Positions 11,313 to 22,793 of a stretch of 64,000 nucleotides of DNA are shown here, in pieces. The first letter of the stretch is position 1. Each line of letters opens with the position of its first letter. Origin of the DNA: Phaeodactylum tricornutum CCAP 1055/1 (lineage: Eukaryota > Bacillariophyta > Bacillariophyceae > Surirellales > Neidiaceae); the NCBI RefSeq assembly GCF_000150955.2, contig NC_011679.1, positions 186,001-250,000 of the forward strand, given 5' to 3'. The position numbers and the translations under genes are program-made. Below the pieces are notes generated by a model that was not told the origin of the DNA, searched no databases, and was given only the letters and a program-made list of their open reading frames with translations.

Positions 11313-12767
11313 TGACTGGACGTTACAACCAGGACGATAGGCTCAACAGTTCTTCATACAACAGCTTCTGACAGTGAGAGTAGCGATATACAAGTCCAAC
11401 ACGAAAAGTCGAATCCATTTACCGTTGAGCCTCGCTTCCTTGCTCCTATTTTAGGGAGATGCTGCACCGTTCGGTGTCTAGCTCCGTCGTTCAGATTAGG
11501 CTTGGCGAAATAACGCGAGAGTTAATGAAAGCAATTCTGAAGTTGCCAACCAACACAGTGCGCAAACTAATGACGTTTAGGTTCGAAATTGTCTGGAATC
11601 CACCGGAATTGCTCTAGATCTAAGTGCAATCTCTAGTCCAAAAATGGATTGCACACGGCACGACAGGATTCACAGGTCTCACAAGACGTGAGCTAACATC
11701 TATCAAAGTAACAGCGAAACAAGCATCTTTCAAAAACAAATCGTGGATCAACAATCGATGCCTACAATGAAGTTTCTGAGAATCTCCGAGCGACATCTAT
11801 CAACAACGAAGGAATTTAATACAAGGCGTCGGTCTTGCACCCCAAGATAAGAGAGCTAGCTGAAGTTCTGTTTTCCAAAGACATGCGAGATGTAGAATTT
11901 TGCTATTTTCATTTTTGTCGATCTTTATTGTTCTTCACTGGCTGGGATGTATCTTTCCAACTGCGTGTAAAGATTGAAAGCCATCCAGAGCCTTTTCAGA
12001 CGTAAAGCATGGGGTCCGTCGTGGTTGCCCGGAATTGCTCTGTCAATGCCGCCAAGAATTAAAAATATGCAAGTAACATTGGCACCGTACCCAGACGTGT
12101 ACTTGACGCTCTTCTCTAGCATTCTCTCTAGATGAATACCGGATCGAATCTTCCCAAATGTGGCATGATACGTTAGCCGCTTGTTTTAATGGGAGCTATC
12201 ACGGCAATGCTTGTTTCATGCCATAGCAAGCTGCTATTTCCCAGCTTGTTATATGTGGAAAAGCTACCTGCCTCGCTATCTTGGTCAAGGGTCCAGACAT
12301 TGAGCAGCTGTATAGACGACCTTTCAAGGAAGCACAGATACGACTAGGGCGAAAATGCACCAATGTATTTGTTTGATCGAGGCGAGACCTACCGAACAGC
12401 AATTATTCGCGCAATATGCGAAATCAGGCTGTCCAAAGCTTACCGATGTTGACGATACGACTCATTCGACTGATAGGATTGGCTGACTGTGAAATAACCT
12501 TTCAAAGCCAAAGTATCATTTGAATTTTAAACGTTCTAACTGTAAATTGCTTTACGTTACACAGCCTCTTTCGAAACAAACACGTCAGGAAACGCCAGTG
12601 AGCCAGCCAGCAAGCAAAACAGAAGGTAGTAAGTAACCTGTCCTAGTAGATTGACTCTAGGAAATGAACGTCGAGAGCAAGAGAAAAGTAGAAAATGATC
12701 ATTTCCGTGTGGTGATCGGAGTAGTTAAGCATCTTTACAGTACTACGGAGAATCCTTGGGAGTCAAC
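11313..12767 (+). other. 1.45-kb gap without a convincing gene
   Basis: Only short ORFs. The most coding-like is a 65-codon ATG frame on the minus strand (12122-11925, with KRLWMAFNLYTQLERY), without recognisable homology. Two motif copies lie here: TGACAGTGA at 11369-11377, just after the FAM136A-like stop, and TGACTGTGA at 12484-12492, 276 bp before the methyltransferase start. No tandem repeat or mobile-element structure was seen. Confidence 0.4.
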
Positions 12768-13550
12768 ATGATGCGCAATACCCTCACAAGATGTTTGGCT
12801 TCGGCTACTCTATTTACGGGAGCCTCTGCTTTCTTCCCAGGAAAAGTTCCCGGCTTTCGAATGCCCTTTGCACTCACAATGAGCAGCATGACCGAAAAGG
12901 TTCTCCAAAATCCCAAGTGGCCGCCGGAATGGCCGTATTCCGCCGAGGATTTCGCTCGTCAAGACGAAAGCGACGATGAACTTTTCTACGAAAGTCCAAG
13001 GCTAGTCTATCATATTGACGATGCCGCCGTCGGAGCCCTAACGCAGTACTACGCCGAGGAGTTTAAAGACGGCGATGATGTCCTCGATATTTGCTCCTCC
13101 TGGGTCTGTCATTACCCGAATCAATGGAAAGGAGGAAAGGTCGTGGGTCTGGGAATGAACGAGTATGAGCTCAGCCAGAATCCGGTGTTAGATTCGTACG
13201 TTGTCAAAGATTTAAACAAGGAGCCAACGATTCCCTTCGATGATAACAGTTTCGACAAGGTAACTTGCGTGGTCTCCGTCGACTATTTGAACAAGCCGTT
13301 GGAAGTCTTCCAGGAAATTGGTCGTGTGCTACGACCAGGTGGCGAATGCATTCTTAGCATGAGTAACAGGTGTTTTCCCACCAAGGCCTTTCGTATCTGG
13401 CTCCAAACGAGTGACTTGGAACACGTTTTCATTGCTGGGAGTTTCTTCCACTACGCTGAGAAGTTCGACCCTCCGTCGGGGAAAGATATTTCTCCAAACC
13501 CAGGCCGTTCCGATCCATTGTTTATAGTTAAAGCAGCTAAAAAGAAATAA
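12768..13550 (+). CDS. Plastid-targeted class I SAM-dependent methyltransferase
   Basis: Single exon, 260 residues from the first ATG of a MMRNTL pair. The N-terminus is a signal peptide ending in GASA-FFPGKVPG, a textbook ASAFAP-like junction, so plastid import is expected. The body is a Methyltransf_11-type fold. VLDICSSWVCHYP occupies the position of motif I but is an atypical SAM-binding loop (DxCSSW, where ExGxG is usual). It is followed by FDKVTCVVSVDYL (post-motif) and IGRVLRPGGECILSMSNRC. The CSSWVCHYP variant, known to me from a family of algal and plant plastid proteins, suggests a specialised or weak methyltransferase. Substrate unknown. Confidence 0.75.
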   Translation: MMRNTLTRCLASATLFTGASAFFPGKVPGFRMPFALTMSSMTEKVLQNPKWPPEWPYSAEDFARQDESDDELFYESPRLVYHIDDAAVGALTQYYAEEFKDGDDVLDICSSWVCHYPNQWKGGKVVGLGMNEYELSQNPVLDSYVVKDLNKEPTIPFDDNSFDKVTCVVSVDYLNKPLEVFQEIGRVLRPGGECILSMSNRCFPTKAFRIWLQTSDLEHVFIAGSFFHYAEKFDPPSGKDISPNPGRSDPLFIVKAAKKK

Positions 13551-13702
13551 AAAACCATTGCTATCTACAACCTGTCAGCTTTTATTGAAGGATGTGCCTG
13601 ATGATTTGCGAGGGAAAGTTGTCTACTATCCGTAAAGACTCGTGCAAACCAGTTCACAAATATCCTAAGACTGATTCGTGTGACTAATGTAAGCAGCAAT
13701 AT

Positions 13703-16700
13703 CTAGTATTGACCAGCTGGGAATCCAGAAGCAGTGGCCATGTGCTCTATCCTCTCTCCCGTGGCAGTGAAACTCAATTTGAGTTTGAGCATCAAGTTCT
13801 TTGTGCCTAGCATCGAATTTGTTACCGTAATCTTTTGGGTAACTTCCTCACTTGAACCACCGGAGACGGGAATCGTAGTGGAGGTCGGTGGCTCCATTTC
13901 CATTGTCACGTATTTCGGAACAGCGCACTGTAAATTCATTCCATATATTGTATCACCTGACGTATTCTTGAAGTGGGCAGTTAACACCGACTTTTGCTGA
14001 TTAAATGTATCTGGTTTCGTGCACTCAAATTCAATCGACAAGCCTGCGTGGCTAGGTCCAGAAACTTTCACACCACTAGGTCCCGCAAGAGCTGGCGCTG
14101 ATCCAAACAAGTCGTCCATCGGTTGGGACATATGGGGTGGGGCAGGGATACTTTGGCCTTGAGCGGAAGAACCAAAAAGGTCCATCACATTGTTGGTCGA
14201 GGCAGGAATATTCGTCGAAGCCGGAGGCGCACCAAACAAATCCATCGGGTCGACGGGAGCCGGGGCAGGTTGTGAAACGGGAGCTGCAAACAAGTCAAAG
14301 GTACCATTGCTCACTGGTGCCGCGGCCGAACCAGTGGCTGCCTGCACAGCGAAGATGTCAGACAACAGATCCAAATCACTCTTTCCTGTTTCTCCAGCTC
14401 CCGAAACAGAGGTTGCTCCATTCTGTGTAGTCTCTGGCGTTGGTGCAGCTCCAAAAATATCGTTAAGATCCAATAAATCACCACCGCTTGTATCCTTCTT
14501 GGCAGCACCTCGTGGAATCCGAGGCGTGCTGTCATCGTCCCAATCTGAGGTAGAAAGCCGCTTTTGAAGAACCTTCATGTCTATAACTGGCATTCGGGCA
14601 AGAGCTTCCTTTGCTGCATTAATAACACCGTCGCTTACAGATCCACCTGCGTTATCGTTGGTCATGCCAAATATATCGTCCGTTACAGGAGCAGGAGCAG
14701 ACGCTGTCACGCCTCTGCTGGCATTAACCAGAGCACTATACTCACAGGATCTCAATTGCAACTCCAACGAGTGTGACATGTTTTGGTTCTTCAGCAATTG
14801 CCGCAGTCGGTCCAGTGCTGCCTGATCACCACTGTTGGCTAGTCTCTGGCTCAGTTTTACATACGCAGTCAACGCTCGTTGCTTTACCATTTCTGGACAG
14901 GCGTGACGCTTTGCTACGTGCTCAATCGTGTCAATGACCGAAGACGAGTCGAGTGCATGGAAAGTGATTAGCCCACCGTTGGAAGAAAAATTAGCTACAT
15001 CGGAAGCCTGATGTGTATAGGTGTATGGCTTCAAAAGCAGGTCGCCGTACTCACCAATACACCAGATACCAACGGCTAACAGTCCGTGTTGCGACCCGTC
15101 GTCGTCTCTGATTGCTTTGATCAATTTGTGTGTAGCAAAAGAATGGATGTCTTCACCTCCTCGAGAAATGTAGACAACTGCTGAAGACTGGACATCTCTC
15201 GCCGCTTCTCGTCCTGCAATGGTCAAGGTAGTGATGAGCGTATCCACTCTCCACCTGTCGTCAGGGCTGTATCGATCGACGACACGAAGGATGCGGCTAC
15301 AGATATCGCCTCGATGTTCACGTGGACAAAGAACAAGGTAGTTCAGAAGTTCAGCTGTTAACGATTCCACGTTGTCGTCGTTGACGAGATGGTAAATGAG
15401 CTCTAGCGCGCGCTGGCGAATACTGACATCAGGATCCTTTAGACATTCCACGACGGTAGTACGATGACGCTGCAAAGCGGACATGGCACTGTTGGTCTCT
15501 TCACCGTCACCCGTTTCAATCATGTCTCCGGAGCGTTTCTGCTCGATAATGCATCGTGCCAAGGTATTGAGTGCAACGTAACGAATATTGTTGTCACGGT
15601 TAAGGAGGAAGCGTCCAAGAATGTTGACCGCCAAAATACGGAGACCGTCTTCGCTTTCGATCCCCATAATTGTCTGTACGCACTCGTAGAGAATGGCATT
15701 GCCCGCATTCTTAGATGTTTCGGTATTGGTCGCGACCTGTGCCAGCACATCATTCATTTCTTCTGAAGCCTCTTCATTATTGGCACCCAACAAGCGAAGC
15801 AAAGTCAAAAGCTGAACTTGCAAGAATGGATCCGATATACCACCTATATCGTGTTCGGGAGAGTAGCCTGTGCTCAACAAGTTGCGTAACATTTTGACAA
15901 GCGTTGGGACCAATCGCAAAAAAGCTTGACGGCAAGGCGTTGCAAAAGGATCTTCACCTTCTTCTTCGGCATTCCGAAAATCGATCATGAGAATCTGTGT
16001 CATGAGCTGCGCCACGGTAATCAAAACTCCGTGAGATTTGTCTTTGAGCAAGGTAATGACGCGATCGATAAAGTCTTCCACCATGTCAGGGCACTTGGAG
16101 AGGCAACGCGACATGGCCAAACAGGCCTTCTTGCGAATGTATGGCATGGGAGACTTGAGATGCTTGTCTACTTCGGGAGCCAAATCTCGAGACATGTCAG
16201 CCGTGGCCAAATTTCCAATGGCACAGAGTGCCAAACCCGCAACGAACTTATTGGACGACGTAAGATCGTTCTTCAAGGCATTCGTAGACAACATCAGAAC
16301 GTCAGCATCCTCGGAGAGGAGCAGCATCATTCCGAGATAACCGATGCGCTTCTCCGGAAAATGAGGGGAGGCCGTGAGCTTCATACATTCCAGCTGACCG
16401 AAATGCGTTGGATAGCCTGATTCGAACAAATAAGCAATGCAAAGTCAGGCCGTCAGTAATCAGAAAACTCACAGAACGCATGGTGTGCTTCTACGTGCCA
16501 GCGTACTATCCGCTCATGAAAGCGTCACATACCTAACATGTGCATAAAAAGCAGCTTCGCCACGTTCCGGTGGCGGTAGTGCGCTTGCTCCTCACGGATA
16601 GCTGTCCGAATCATTGCCGACTCTTTCGCAATGACCGCCCGTTCTTCCGCAGCAGTCTTGCATTGCCGCACTTTACGGATAAGATCTCGCAGTTTCAACG

Positions 16701-16704
16701 ACAT
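13703..16704 (-). CDS. AP-1 complex subunit gamma (gamma-adaptin)
   Basis: Exons 16704-16533 and 16416-13703 (intron 16417-16532) give 961 residues. Exon 1 supplies the conserved adaptin N-terminus [20 protein letters not shown] and runs through [14 protein letters not shown] into [13 protein letters not shown], which identifies the large subunit as gamma. The trunk (to about residue 590) is an alpha-solenoid. The hinge carries clathrin-box-like DLLDLND, LDLLSD and several DLFG repeats, and the last 115 residues form the gamma-ear that recruits accessory proteins. The protein coats clathrin vesicles at the trans-Golgi or endosomes. Its 3' end converges on the methyltransferase gene, 152 bp away. 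Confidence 0.95.
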
Positions 16705-17419
16705 GTTCCAGGGGACAGACTCTTTAGCGATTCGCTATCTCTTCTGCTAGCTTTGTCCCAATTATGCTCTCTGATGTCTCTGGAGTAGCAATCAGGTCCT
16801 TCGTCTTGACCGAGGAACAGACTAGCCTCTCTACCAAGGGTCCAATGCAATGCCCCTGTACTAGAAAGACTGAAAGCGCTATTCGTCCGTGAGGCTCCGC
16901 ATGGCTCCGTGCCGAGCGCATTCCCGAGCCCTTTGCACTCTCTCACGGCAAACAACCGACACGGAAACGCCATCTCCACATTTCACAGACAAACATGACA
17001 AGATACAGACAGGGTGCAACTAGCAAAATCGATAAAAATCCAGGTTATATTCGATGACGACATCATCGGTCGAAGACTATGAACCATGACCGGATTTTTA
17101 GGGTCCTGAGCAAGGAATCTAGAACTTCTATCGCATCTAATTTTGTTTCCTTCGAGATAATACCTCACAGTCAACTACACCCTATGATTGACGCTGAAGC
17201 AAGAAATGAGAACTCTGGTGTCGTAGATCTTCTTTCTGATTTACAGCTCTAGCCTGTAGTTACCTAGGACTGTTGCTTCGGTTCATCACTTGGCTTACCA
17301 TCATTTACGATTGTCATTACACTTAATCGACTCTGTCTTGACCTCAAAAGGCTCTTATTGTGTGGCGTATTTCCCTTTTCGCAAGTGTAAAATTGCGACC
17401 GCCGATCAAGCTGTAATTC
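16705..17419 (+). other. Divergent intergenic region upstream of AP-1 gamma
   Basis: No gene recognised. A minus-strand ATG frame (16979-16695) overlaps the AP-1 start in another frame and could only be an upstream ORF. TCACAGTCA at 17165-17173 is a minus-strand motif copy, 247 bp before the next plus-strand ATG. Confidence 0.4.
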
Positions 17420-18363
17420 ATGATGGTATACCAAGCTGCCTCTTCGTTGGCAGGCCGAACGTTGCGACCATATGCGGCACGTTTTGCACTTCCCGTTACG
17501 CTTTGCTTTGAGAGGAGTGCCGTGCGAGAGCTCGCTACGATGTCCGGATCGGACCCGCTCGAAGTATTGCGCAAGGAAAGTCACGGGCGCAGTCTCTGCG
17601 ACAAACAAGGATGTCGGTTGCCCGGCGTACACTGGGTCATGTCCATTGCTCTCCCGGCCAACGCTGCATCAACTACCAAGGTACGCAACTATGTTATCCG
17701 AATCTTTCCGAAGCATAATAACTACCCCGCGAGATGCCTGCTGTGATTCAAAACGATTTCCAACTCACCAAAGTGCCCTCTCTATAAAAGGCACCGTCGT
17801 TACGAACCATTGGAATCGAACGGATATCCGACGCAGGAATCGACTTTGTGATGAAACGTACTAGCCCGACAGCTCGATCCATCGAAGCAGGTCTACCAGT
17901 GTCAATTCTCTATTCCCAAGGGAAGTATTTGCCTGGAGAATCTACCGAACAATGGCGAGGAGAAGGACATTGCGAGCTGCTCCCTCTACCGGAAATTTTG
18001 GACTTGGTGCCGAGTTTCACCATGGTGAGCATGGTAGGATCCCAGCGGGCCGTCAATACAGCGCAAAATGATGTTCTCCGACAAACAGAAACGTCAGGGG
18101 AACGCATGGCTGTTCCCAACAAATCGCACTTGACCGAGATTATGCAAACTACTCGTATGGAATTGGAAAACGGTGATATCAATATGGAAGAGCTGGAAAG
18201 CTGCATTCGAGCGTTCCGCTTTCAGCCCACCCGTATGGAGTGCATGCTGGGAGGACCAGATAGCATCATGTGGGATCGATGGGAATGGCTACGTGCTGTA
18301 CCGGACGAGGCGTCGGATGGGTCGATTCCTTGGAGGTCTCCGAACCACTTGGTTCCTCACTGA
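17420..18363 (+). CDS. Unrecognised protein with a likely organelle presequence, two exons
   Basis: Exons 17420-17680 and 17791-18363 (intron 17681-17790) join in phase to 277 residues. The start is an ATG-ATG pair. The first 40 residues are Arg/Ala/Ser-rich and poor in acidic residues (MMVYQAASSLAGRTLRPYAA), like a mitochondrial targeting peptide. Then follow SGSDPLEVLRKES, a LCDKQGCRLPGVHWVMSIALP stretch and, after the splice, APSLRTIGIERIS. The C-terminal half is acidic and helical, ending with a Trp-rich segment (MWDRWEWLRAVPD). I know no named domain that fits. Both exons show the codon use of neighbouring genes, so it is very likely a real gene. Confidence 0.65.
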
Positions 18364-18469
18364 AATATAGGTTATTCACAGAGTTGCGAAAAAGCCAGGT
18401 TGACGTTTTATAGTTAATAAAGGCTGTTTTGAGAAATTTGGGATACGAAGCGGGATTTAGTGGCTGCAT

Positions 18470-18478
18470 TGACTGTGA
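18470..18478 (+). promoter_or_regulatory. TGACTGTGA motif between convergent 3' ends
   Basis: Unlike most copies, this one lies between two converging genes (stops at 18363 and 18546), so it is not obviously a promoter element. Confidence 0.2.
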
Positions 18479-18545
18479 ATATGAATATGGAACGATTCCG
18501 ATAAATTAATTGTAAGTCTTATCGACTATCTAAGCAGACAACGTC

Positions 18546-19282
18546 TTAATGGCTACCCGATTGGCACGCATCTTTACTGCTTTTACGCCAGCGCTCGTCC
18601 AAAGTCTGGATGTCGCATGCATACTGAGGTTTGCCAAGCTTTTGGTTGACGATATTATGCTGCTCGCAAAGCCACGTACACAACGCTTCTCGTGATGACG
18701 TCCTATGGGGAAGAAGGTGAACGAAACAAAAAAGTAGCGTATGAGAAACAGAATGAAAGAAGACGCATGTCTTCGACTTCCTACTTACTGTACAGGCTTT
18801 TCTTCGATGTTGTGACGAAAGTCCTTGGCACACCACGGACAAGGATAAAAACGAGCTAACGCATTCATGAAGCCCGTTATGTAAGAGCGATCTTCTGTAG
18901 TGGGTTTGTCTGGATACCACGCTGCCTACGTTAAAAGCATCAAGTAGTGAATTAGCTGATTCGTTTCGAACGTATCGGTAAAATTGCAGTGTCAATATCC
19001 GAACAGTACCACCACCCATTTCTAAGACCACTCACTCACCATGGTATGCAGTAGAGTCCAAGAGGAGTTTCCTAACGAGGCGCTGCTTGGTGGACATTCG
19101 ATGGGCTTGCTACTTCCACTCGTTCCGTCCGTGGTCAATCTTTCCTTAGCCTGTTGCATCATTGAAACCATATCATCGCAAGCAGGCCGATCACAATCTT
19201 GACCGAAAGCTGGCGGCGTTTTCTGGAACCGGGACCGTTTGACCTTCAAACTGGGTGCCTCGTTCGACGCAGGTGGGGTCAT
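18546..19282 (-). CDS. Erv1/ALR-type FAD-linked sulfhydryl oxidase
   Basis: Exons 19282-19040, 18925-18789 and 18702-18546 join in phase to 178 residues. The start is the first in-frame ATG (MTPPASNEAP); the frame stays open upstream but has no earlier ATG. Family marks: CPPSSASLGNSSWTLLHTM, AAWYPDKPT, active-site C110-P-W-C113 in FYPCPWC, HN in EQHNIVNQKLGKP, a structural Cys pair C139/C156 with the usual 17-residue spacing, and DERW. An N-terminal C30/C35 pair may be the shuttle disulfide. The enzyme reoxidises Mia40-type partners in the mitochondrial intermembrane space and passes electrons to cytochrome c or oxygen. In many protists Mia40 is missing and Erv1 acts alone, so the N-terminal pair deserves attention. 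Confidence 0.92.
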
Positions 19283-19406
19283 CTCGAAATGCAGCGAGTC
19301 TCTGCGTTCCTTTCGCGTACGCTTGGCCTTCGAAAGCACTGATTTCCAGAAGAAAATGTCGTGTTGTTGGGGGTTGCTACGCAAAGGAAGAAATGAGCCT
19401 TTTGAC

Positions 19407-19421
19407 TGACTGTGACAGTGA
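19407..19421 (+). promoter_or_regulatory. Two overlapping motif copies in a divergent promoter
   Basis: TGACTGTGA (19407-19415) and TGACAGTGA (19413-19421) overlap by three bases. They lie 125 bp upstream of the Erv1-like gene (ATG at 19282) and about 150 bp upstream of the transporter (ATG at 19572). Confidence 0.4.
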
Positions 19422-19571
19422 GACCACTCCGTTTCTCTGCGAGGGTCCCAAAGTCAGAATATAGGTACGTCTGGGATTTCTCAAATAAATATCCTGTCCT
19501 ATAGGACAGTATTTGAAATCCCTAACTCTTTCGGCACGACAGGAATGCAAATATAAGACGGTCGGTCGGCA

Positions 19572-21332
19572 ATGGGAAATGGCGAGAGCATTTGGCACTT
19601 TAGCGTTAGGCCTTGCATTTCGAAAACGGTCATGACGGACCTATTACAACTTGGCAATATTGTAGATAGCCTTCAACAACCATTACTTGCTTCGAAAGAT
19701 TGTGTCTTGGACCGTTGGATCATGGCTCTTCAGGAAGAAGAACAATTGGGAATTGAAGCCAACGATGAAGATAGTATGCTTTCCAACACGATCAGAGAAC
19801 TGGACGGTCTCGATCGAGTTCAAGACTCAACCAATGTTAGCATGTCTCTTGAAAGCAACCATTGGTACAGTAACGATATGTTGATAATTGCCATGCTGTC
19901 CAACTTTTCGACATCCTACAATGTTGTGAATATCTCGCTCGTGCTACCCATTCTGCAGCAGGTAACAAATACGTCATCCACCAAAGACGCGGCTTCCGTA
20001 GCTTCGTCTCTCCTGGCCGGTATGATGTTTGGACAAGTTTTTGGCGGCGCACTGGGGGATTATCCTCGTCTTGGTCGTTTGGGAGCCTTGCGACTTGTGA
20101 TGTGCCTTCAGCTCGTCGCTAGTTTGGGTTCCGCGTTCGTTGATACTTCGGGTACTGCCATACTAGATGTTTACGATCAATTGACGCTGTGGCGATTTCT
20201 ACTAGGAGTTGGAGCCGGTGGCGTGTATCCTCTTGCAGCGGTACTCAGCGCCGAACAGGGAGAATCGACGGACGCGGAGTCGCTACATCGAGTCGTTTTG
20301 ACCTTCAGCATGCAAGGCGTCGGATTTCTGACCGTACCCTTACTTACAGTTCCACTGTTGTACACGGTCTCGAATCTCAATACCGTTTGGCGAATAATTC
20401 TGGGCTTGGGAAGTTTACCAGGCTTTGCCTTGCTGCTTCTCCAATGGCACTGGTACCGTAAGCAGCAGACGGGGGAAATATTGCCGGCGAGCGATCCGGA
20501 ACAGGATGCAGCATTCGGGCAAGAATCCAGCGCTCTTCAAGACAGTGATGGGGAAGTTGGGACGTGCTTGGATTCTAGTCCAAACCTAGAGAATGACTCG
20601 GGAAGTGAAAGCACACAGATTGTGATTCGACATGGTTGGTTGGGCTCCATTCGACATGAAGACCATTTGTTTTCCAAGTTGATGGGTACAGCTGGTGCAT
20701 GGTTCTTGTTTGACGTGCTCTTCTACGGGAATACACTCTTCCAACCCATTGTTCTGGAAGCAGCCTTTGGGACCCCGGAAACGTCGAATGCTCGCCAGCT
20801 GCTGCAACGCACAGCACTGAATTCTCTGTTTCTTACCAGCATTGCGTTTCCAGGTTACGCTATTGCTGATCTCGTCATGGGTAAGAAAACGCTTGGCGTA
20901 ACGCAGACACCCCGGTATGTCATGATGCAAGGCTTTACTGCCATGTTTCTCCTTTACTTGACAATAGGTGTCTTTTGGAGGGGCCTCAAGCACTATCCAG
21001 TTGTCCTGGTAACACTATACGGCTTGACCTTCTTCTTTGCGAACTATGGCCCCAACACCACCACGTTTGTTTTACCAAGTCTTGTGTACTCGGTTGAATG
21101 CAGATCCACCCTCAATGGAATCAGTGCCGCCGCCGGCAAACTCGGGGCTTGGACAGGCGCCACTCTATTTGCACCAGCAGCCTCTAGATACGGCAACGCC
21201 ACCGTAATGATTATGTGCGCGGTCGTTTCAGTCGTTGCGTTGGCTCTTACAAAACTCTTCGTAAAAGTGAAAGCACCGCACGGTCACCATCACGCAAATC
21301 ATTCTGCGATTTCACCAGAAGAAATACAATGA
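19572..21332 (+). CDS. MFS transporter of the PHT1/PHO84 phosphate-symporter type, probably divergent in substrate
   Basis: Single exon, 586 residues from ATG 19572; a second ATG 20 codons on (MTDLLQL) is possible. About 12 membrane spans begin near residue 103, with a hydrophilic central loop (about 295-350) and a His-rich C-terminus (GHHHANH). The family mark GVGAGGVYPLAAVLSAEQ aligns with the PHT1/PHO84 signature GGDYPLSA, and TFSMQGVGFL matches the following helix. In proven phosphate:proton symporters that signature has Asp where this protein has V218, and the first-helix Asp is also replaced (SYNVVN). The fold assignment is firm; phosphate transport is not. Confidence 0.8.
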   Translation: MGNGESIWHFSVRPCISKTVMTDLLQLGNIVDSLQQPLLASKDCVLDRWIMALQEEEQLGIEANDEDSMLSNTIRELDGLDRVQDSTNVSMSLESNHWYSNDMLIIAMLSNFSTSYNVVNISLVLPILQQVTNTSSTKDAASVASSLLAGMMFGQVFGGALGDYPRLGRLGALRLVMCLQLVASLGSAFVDTSGTAILDVYDQLTLWRFLLGVGAGGVYPLAAVLSAEQGESTDAESLHRVVLTFSMQGVGFLTVPLLTVPLLYTVSNLNTVWRIILGLGSLPGFALLLLQWHWYRKQQTGEILPASDPEQDAAFGQESSALQDSDGEVGTCLDSSPNLENDSGSESTQIVIRHGWLGSIRHEDHLFSKLMGTAGAWFLFDVLFYGNTLFQPIVLEAAFGTPETSNARQLLQRTALNSLFLTSIAFPGYAIADLVMGKKTLGVTQTPRYVMMQGFTAMFLLYLTIGVFWRGLKHYPVVLVTLYGLTFFFANYGPNTTTFVLPSLVYSVECRSTLNGISAAAGKLGAWTGATLFAPAASRYGNATVMIMCAVVSVVALALTKLFVKVKAPHGHHHANHSAISPEEIQ

Positions 21333-21929
21333 GTGGCATTGATTTGTATGAATCTAGACAGAAGCAGCTTTGGCTAAAGTGACTACGCAGTCGCTACGTC
21401 TTGTTCGGTACATCTCCGACCCGTGTGCGTGTATACCTTTTTGCTTCGGGGAAGTGTACAGTGTTGTTGTGGAATGCGAGCAACACCTACTGGTTTGAAG
21501 CCACGGGTATTTACTCTTAGTTTGCCAACCAAACTCTGGAGACAAAGGCACCGGACACTTTCTCACCCAGTTTTCATCGTATATTGATCAAATTTGTTCT
21601 ATTACTCCCCGATTTATGACGCAATTGAGACCCCAAGGAAGAATTCTAGCGACGCCGCTGTACTTTGGAAGCATCTCTTTTATCAAGGTCGGAAAGCAGC
21701 TATCTCTCGCGATCAGCTTTACTCGGTTGGTGGTCCAATTACCAAAAAGGACAAACTCCACATTGATTTGGCAACCGTCAATGCACTTTGGGTTCAAATC
21801 CCAACCCTCGAGTCATAGCTGAAGCAAACAAAGTGCCACTTCCACATGTAGAATCTAAAAAAAGACGAGGTGATCCATACTTCTTATGGACAGCGCTATC
21901 CAAAATGTCAGCAATAGTTTCTGTCAAGA

Positions 21930-22214
21930 CTAGATTTGTTGCAGAGCTTTAGGCAAAGAAGGTCGTCGTGACCATTGCTTCCATGACGTCGAAGGGTACT
22001 CCATGTTGGCAAAAGGCGCTTTCTCTATAAGAAGGAAACCTTCTGAATTGGCCGTATCAACGACAAGGAGGCTGTGGTTTGCCAATCCGGGATCCAAGGC
22101 GGTCAGGGTCAAAACACACTGTGACACGGCGCAGATTAGTGTCTTTCGTGTGTACGCGCGATCTCTGACCGACCCTTCCGTGGCGCATACCGGCATAAAA
22201 GATTGAAAATTCAT
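21930..22214 (-). CDS. Weak candidate ORF, unknown
   Basis: A 94-codon ATG frame (MNFQSFMPVCATEG...) with wobble-position use like neighbouring genes and no low-complexity bias. No motif, presequence or neighbour supports a function. It could be a small gene, a relic, or chance. Confidence 0.2.
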   Translation of the reverse strand: MNFQSFMPVCATEGSVRDRAYTRKTLICAVSQCVLTLTALDPGLANHSLLVVDTANSEGFLLIEKAPFANMEYPSTSWKQWSRRPSLPKALQQI

Positions 22215-22778
22215 GTCCTAGGAATCTAGAGACAAAGAGCGGGATTGCTTCCGTAAGTTTTCCAAAAGCTCCTCGGCTGTTCTATCTGATGATGTGACAG
22301 TTCCTACCCAGTCACATGCCCAAAGAACCGGAGGCATCTTTTCGGGCGAGCCAACGAGTCAGTGGCAAGTGTGCCGGTGTGTCGCTGACTTTAATTTCAA
22401 TCAAGGAACAAAAAATTGTCGTTAGCCGGAAAAATTCTGTTGAATTTCCAGTAGCTGAACGTCAGCTAGCTTGAAAGTTTCCTTTTTATTTACAACTACC
22501 GTGCCATTCCAAGCCTCCGCAGGCCTCACGGCAACAGAACAACAAAGAATCGAAGGAAAATCAGCCGGTACCTGTATTTGAGCGACGTGATGCTTTGGAT
22601 ACTGGCTATGGACTCCATGTCAAACGGCAACGAGCTTTGAAATTCTGGCGAGAGCCACCTACCGACCGTGATGTCCATCGGTTTGGACTCTTGATAGACG
22701 GTTTCTATTTTGAAACCTAATCTATAACAGTAGGTTAGGGTACTAGGTGGATCCGATTTCACAAAAGGTGCAGTGATG

Positions 22779-22793
22779 ACTGTGACTGTGAAT
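22779..22793 (+). promoter_or_regulatory. Two overlapping TGACTGTGA copies upstream of the copper chaperone
   Basis: Copies at 22779-22787 and 22785-22793 overlap by three bases, about 170-185 bp before the ATG at 22964. The overlap register (6 bp) equals that of the pair at 19407-19421. Confidence 0.4.

Noticed and set aside
16695-16979. 94-codon minus-strand frame overlapping the AP-1 gamma start
   Set aside because: The AP-1 gamma start in another frame is certain from family alignment; this could only be an upstream ORF.
21788-21804. Perfect T-arm-like hairpin TTGGG-TTCAAAT-CCCAA
   Set aside because: The complement of the following CCCTCGA is missing at the expected 5' distance, so no tRNA cloverleaf forms.
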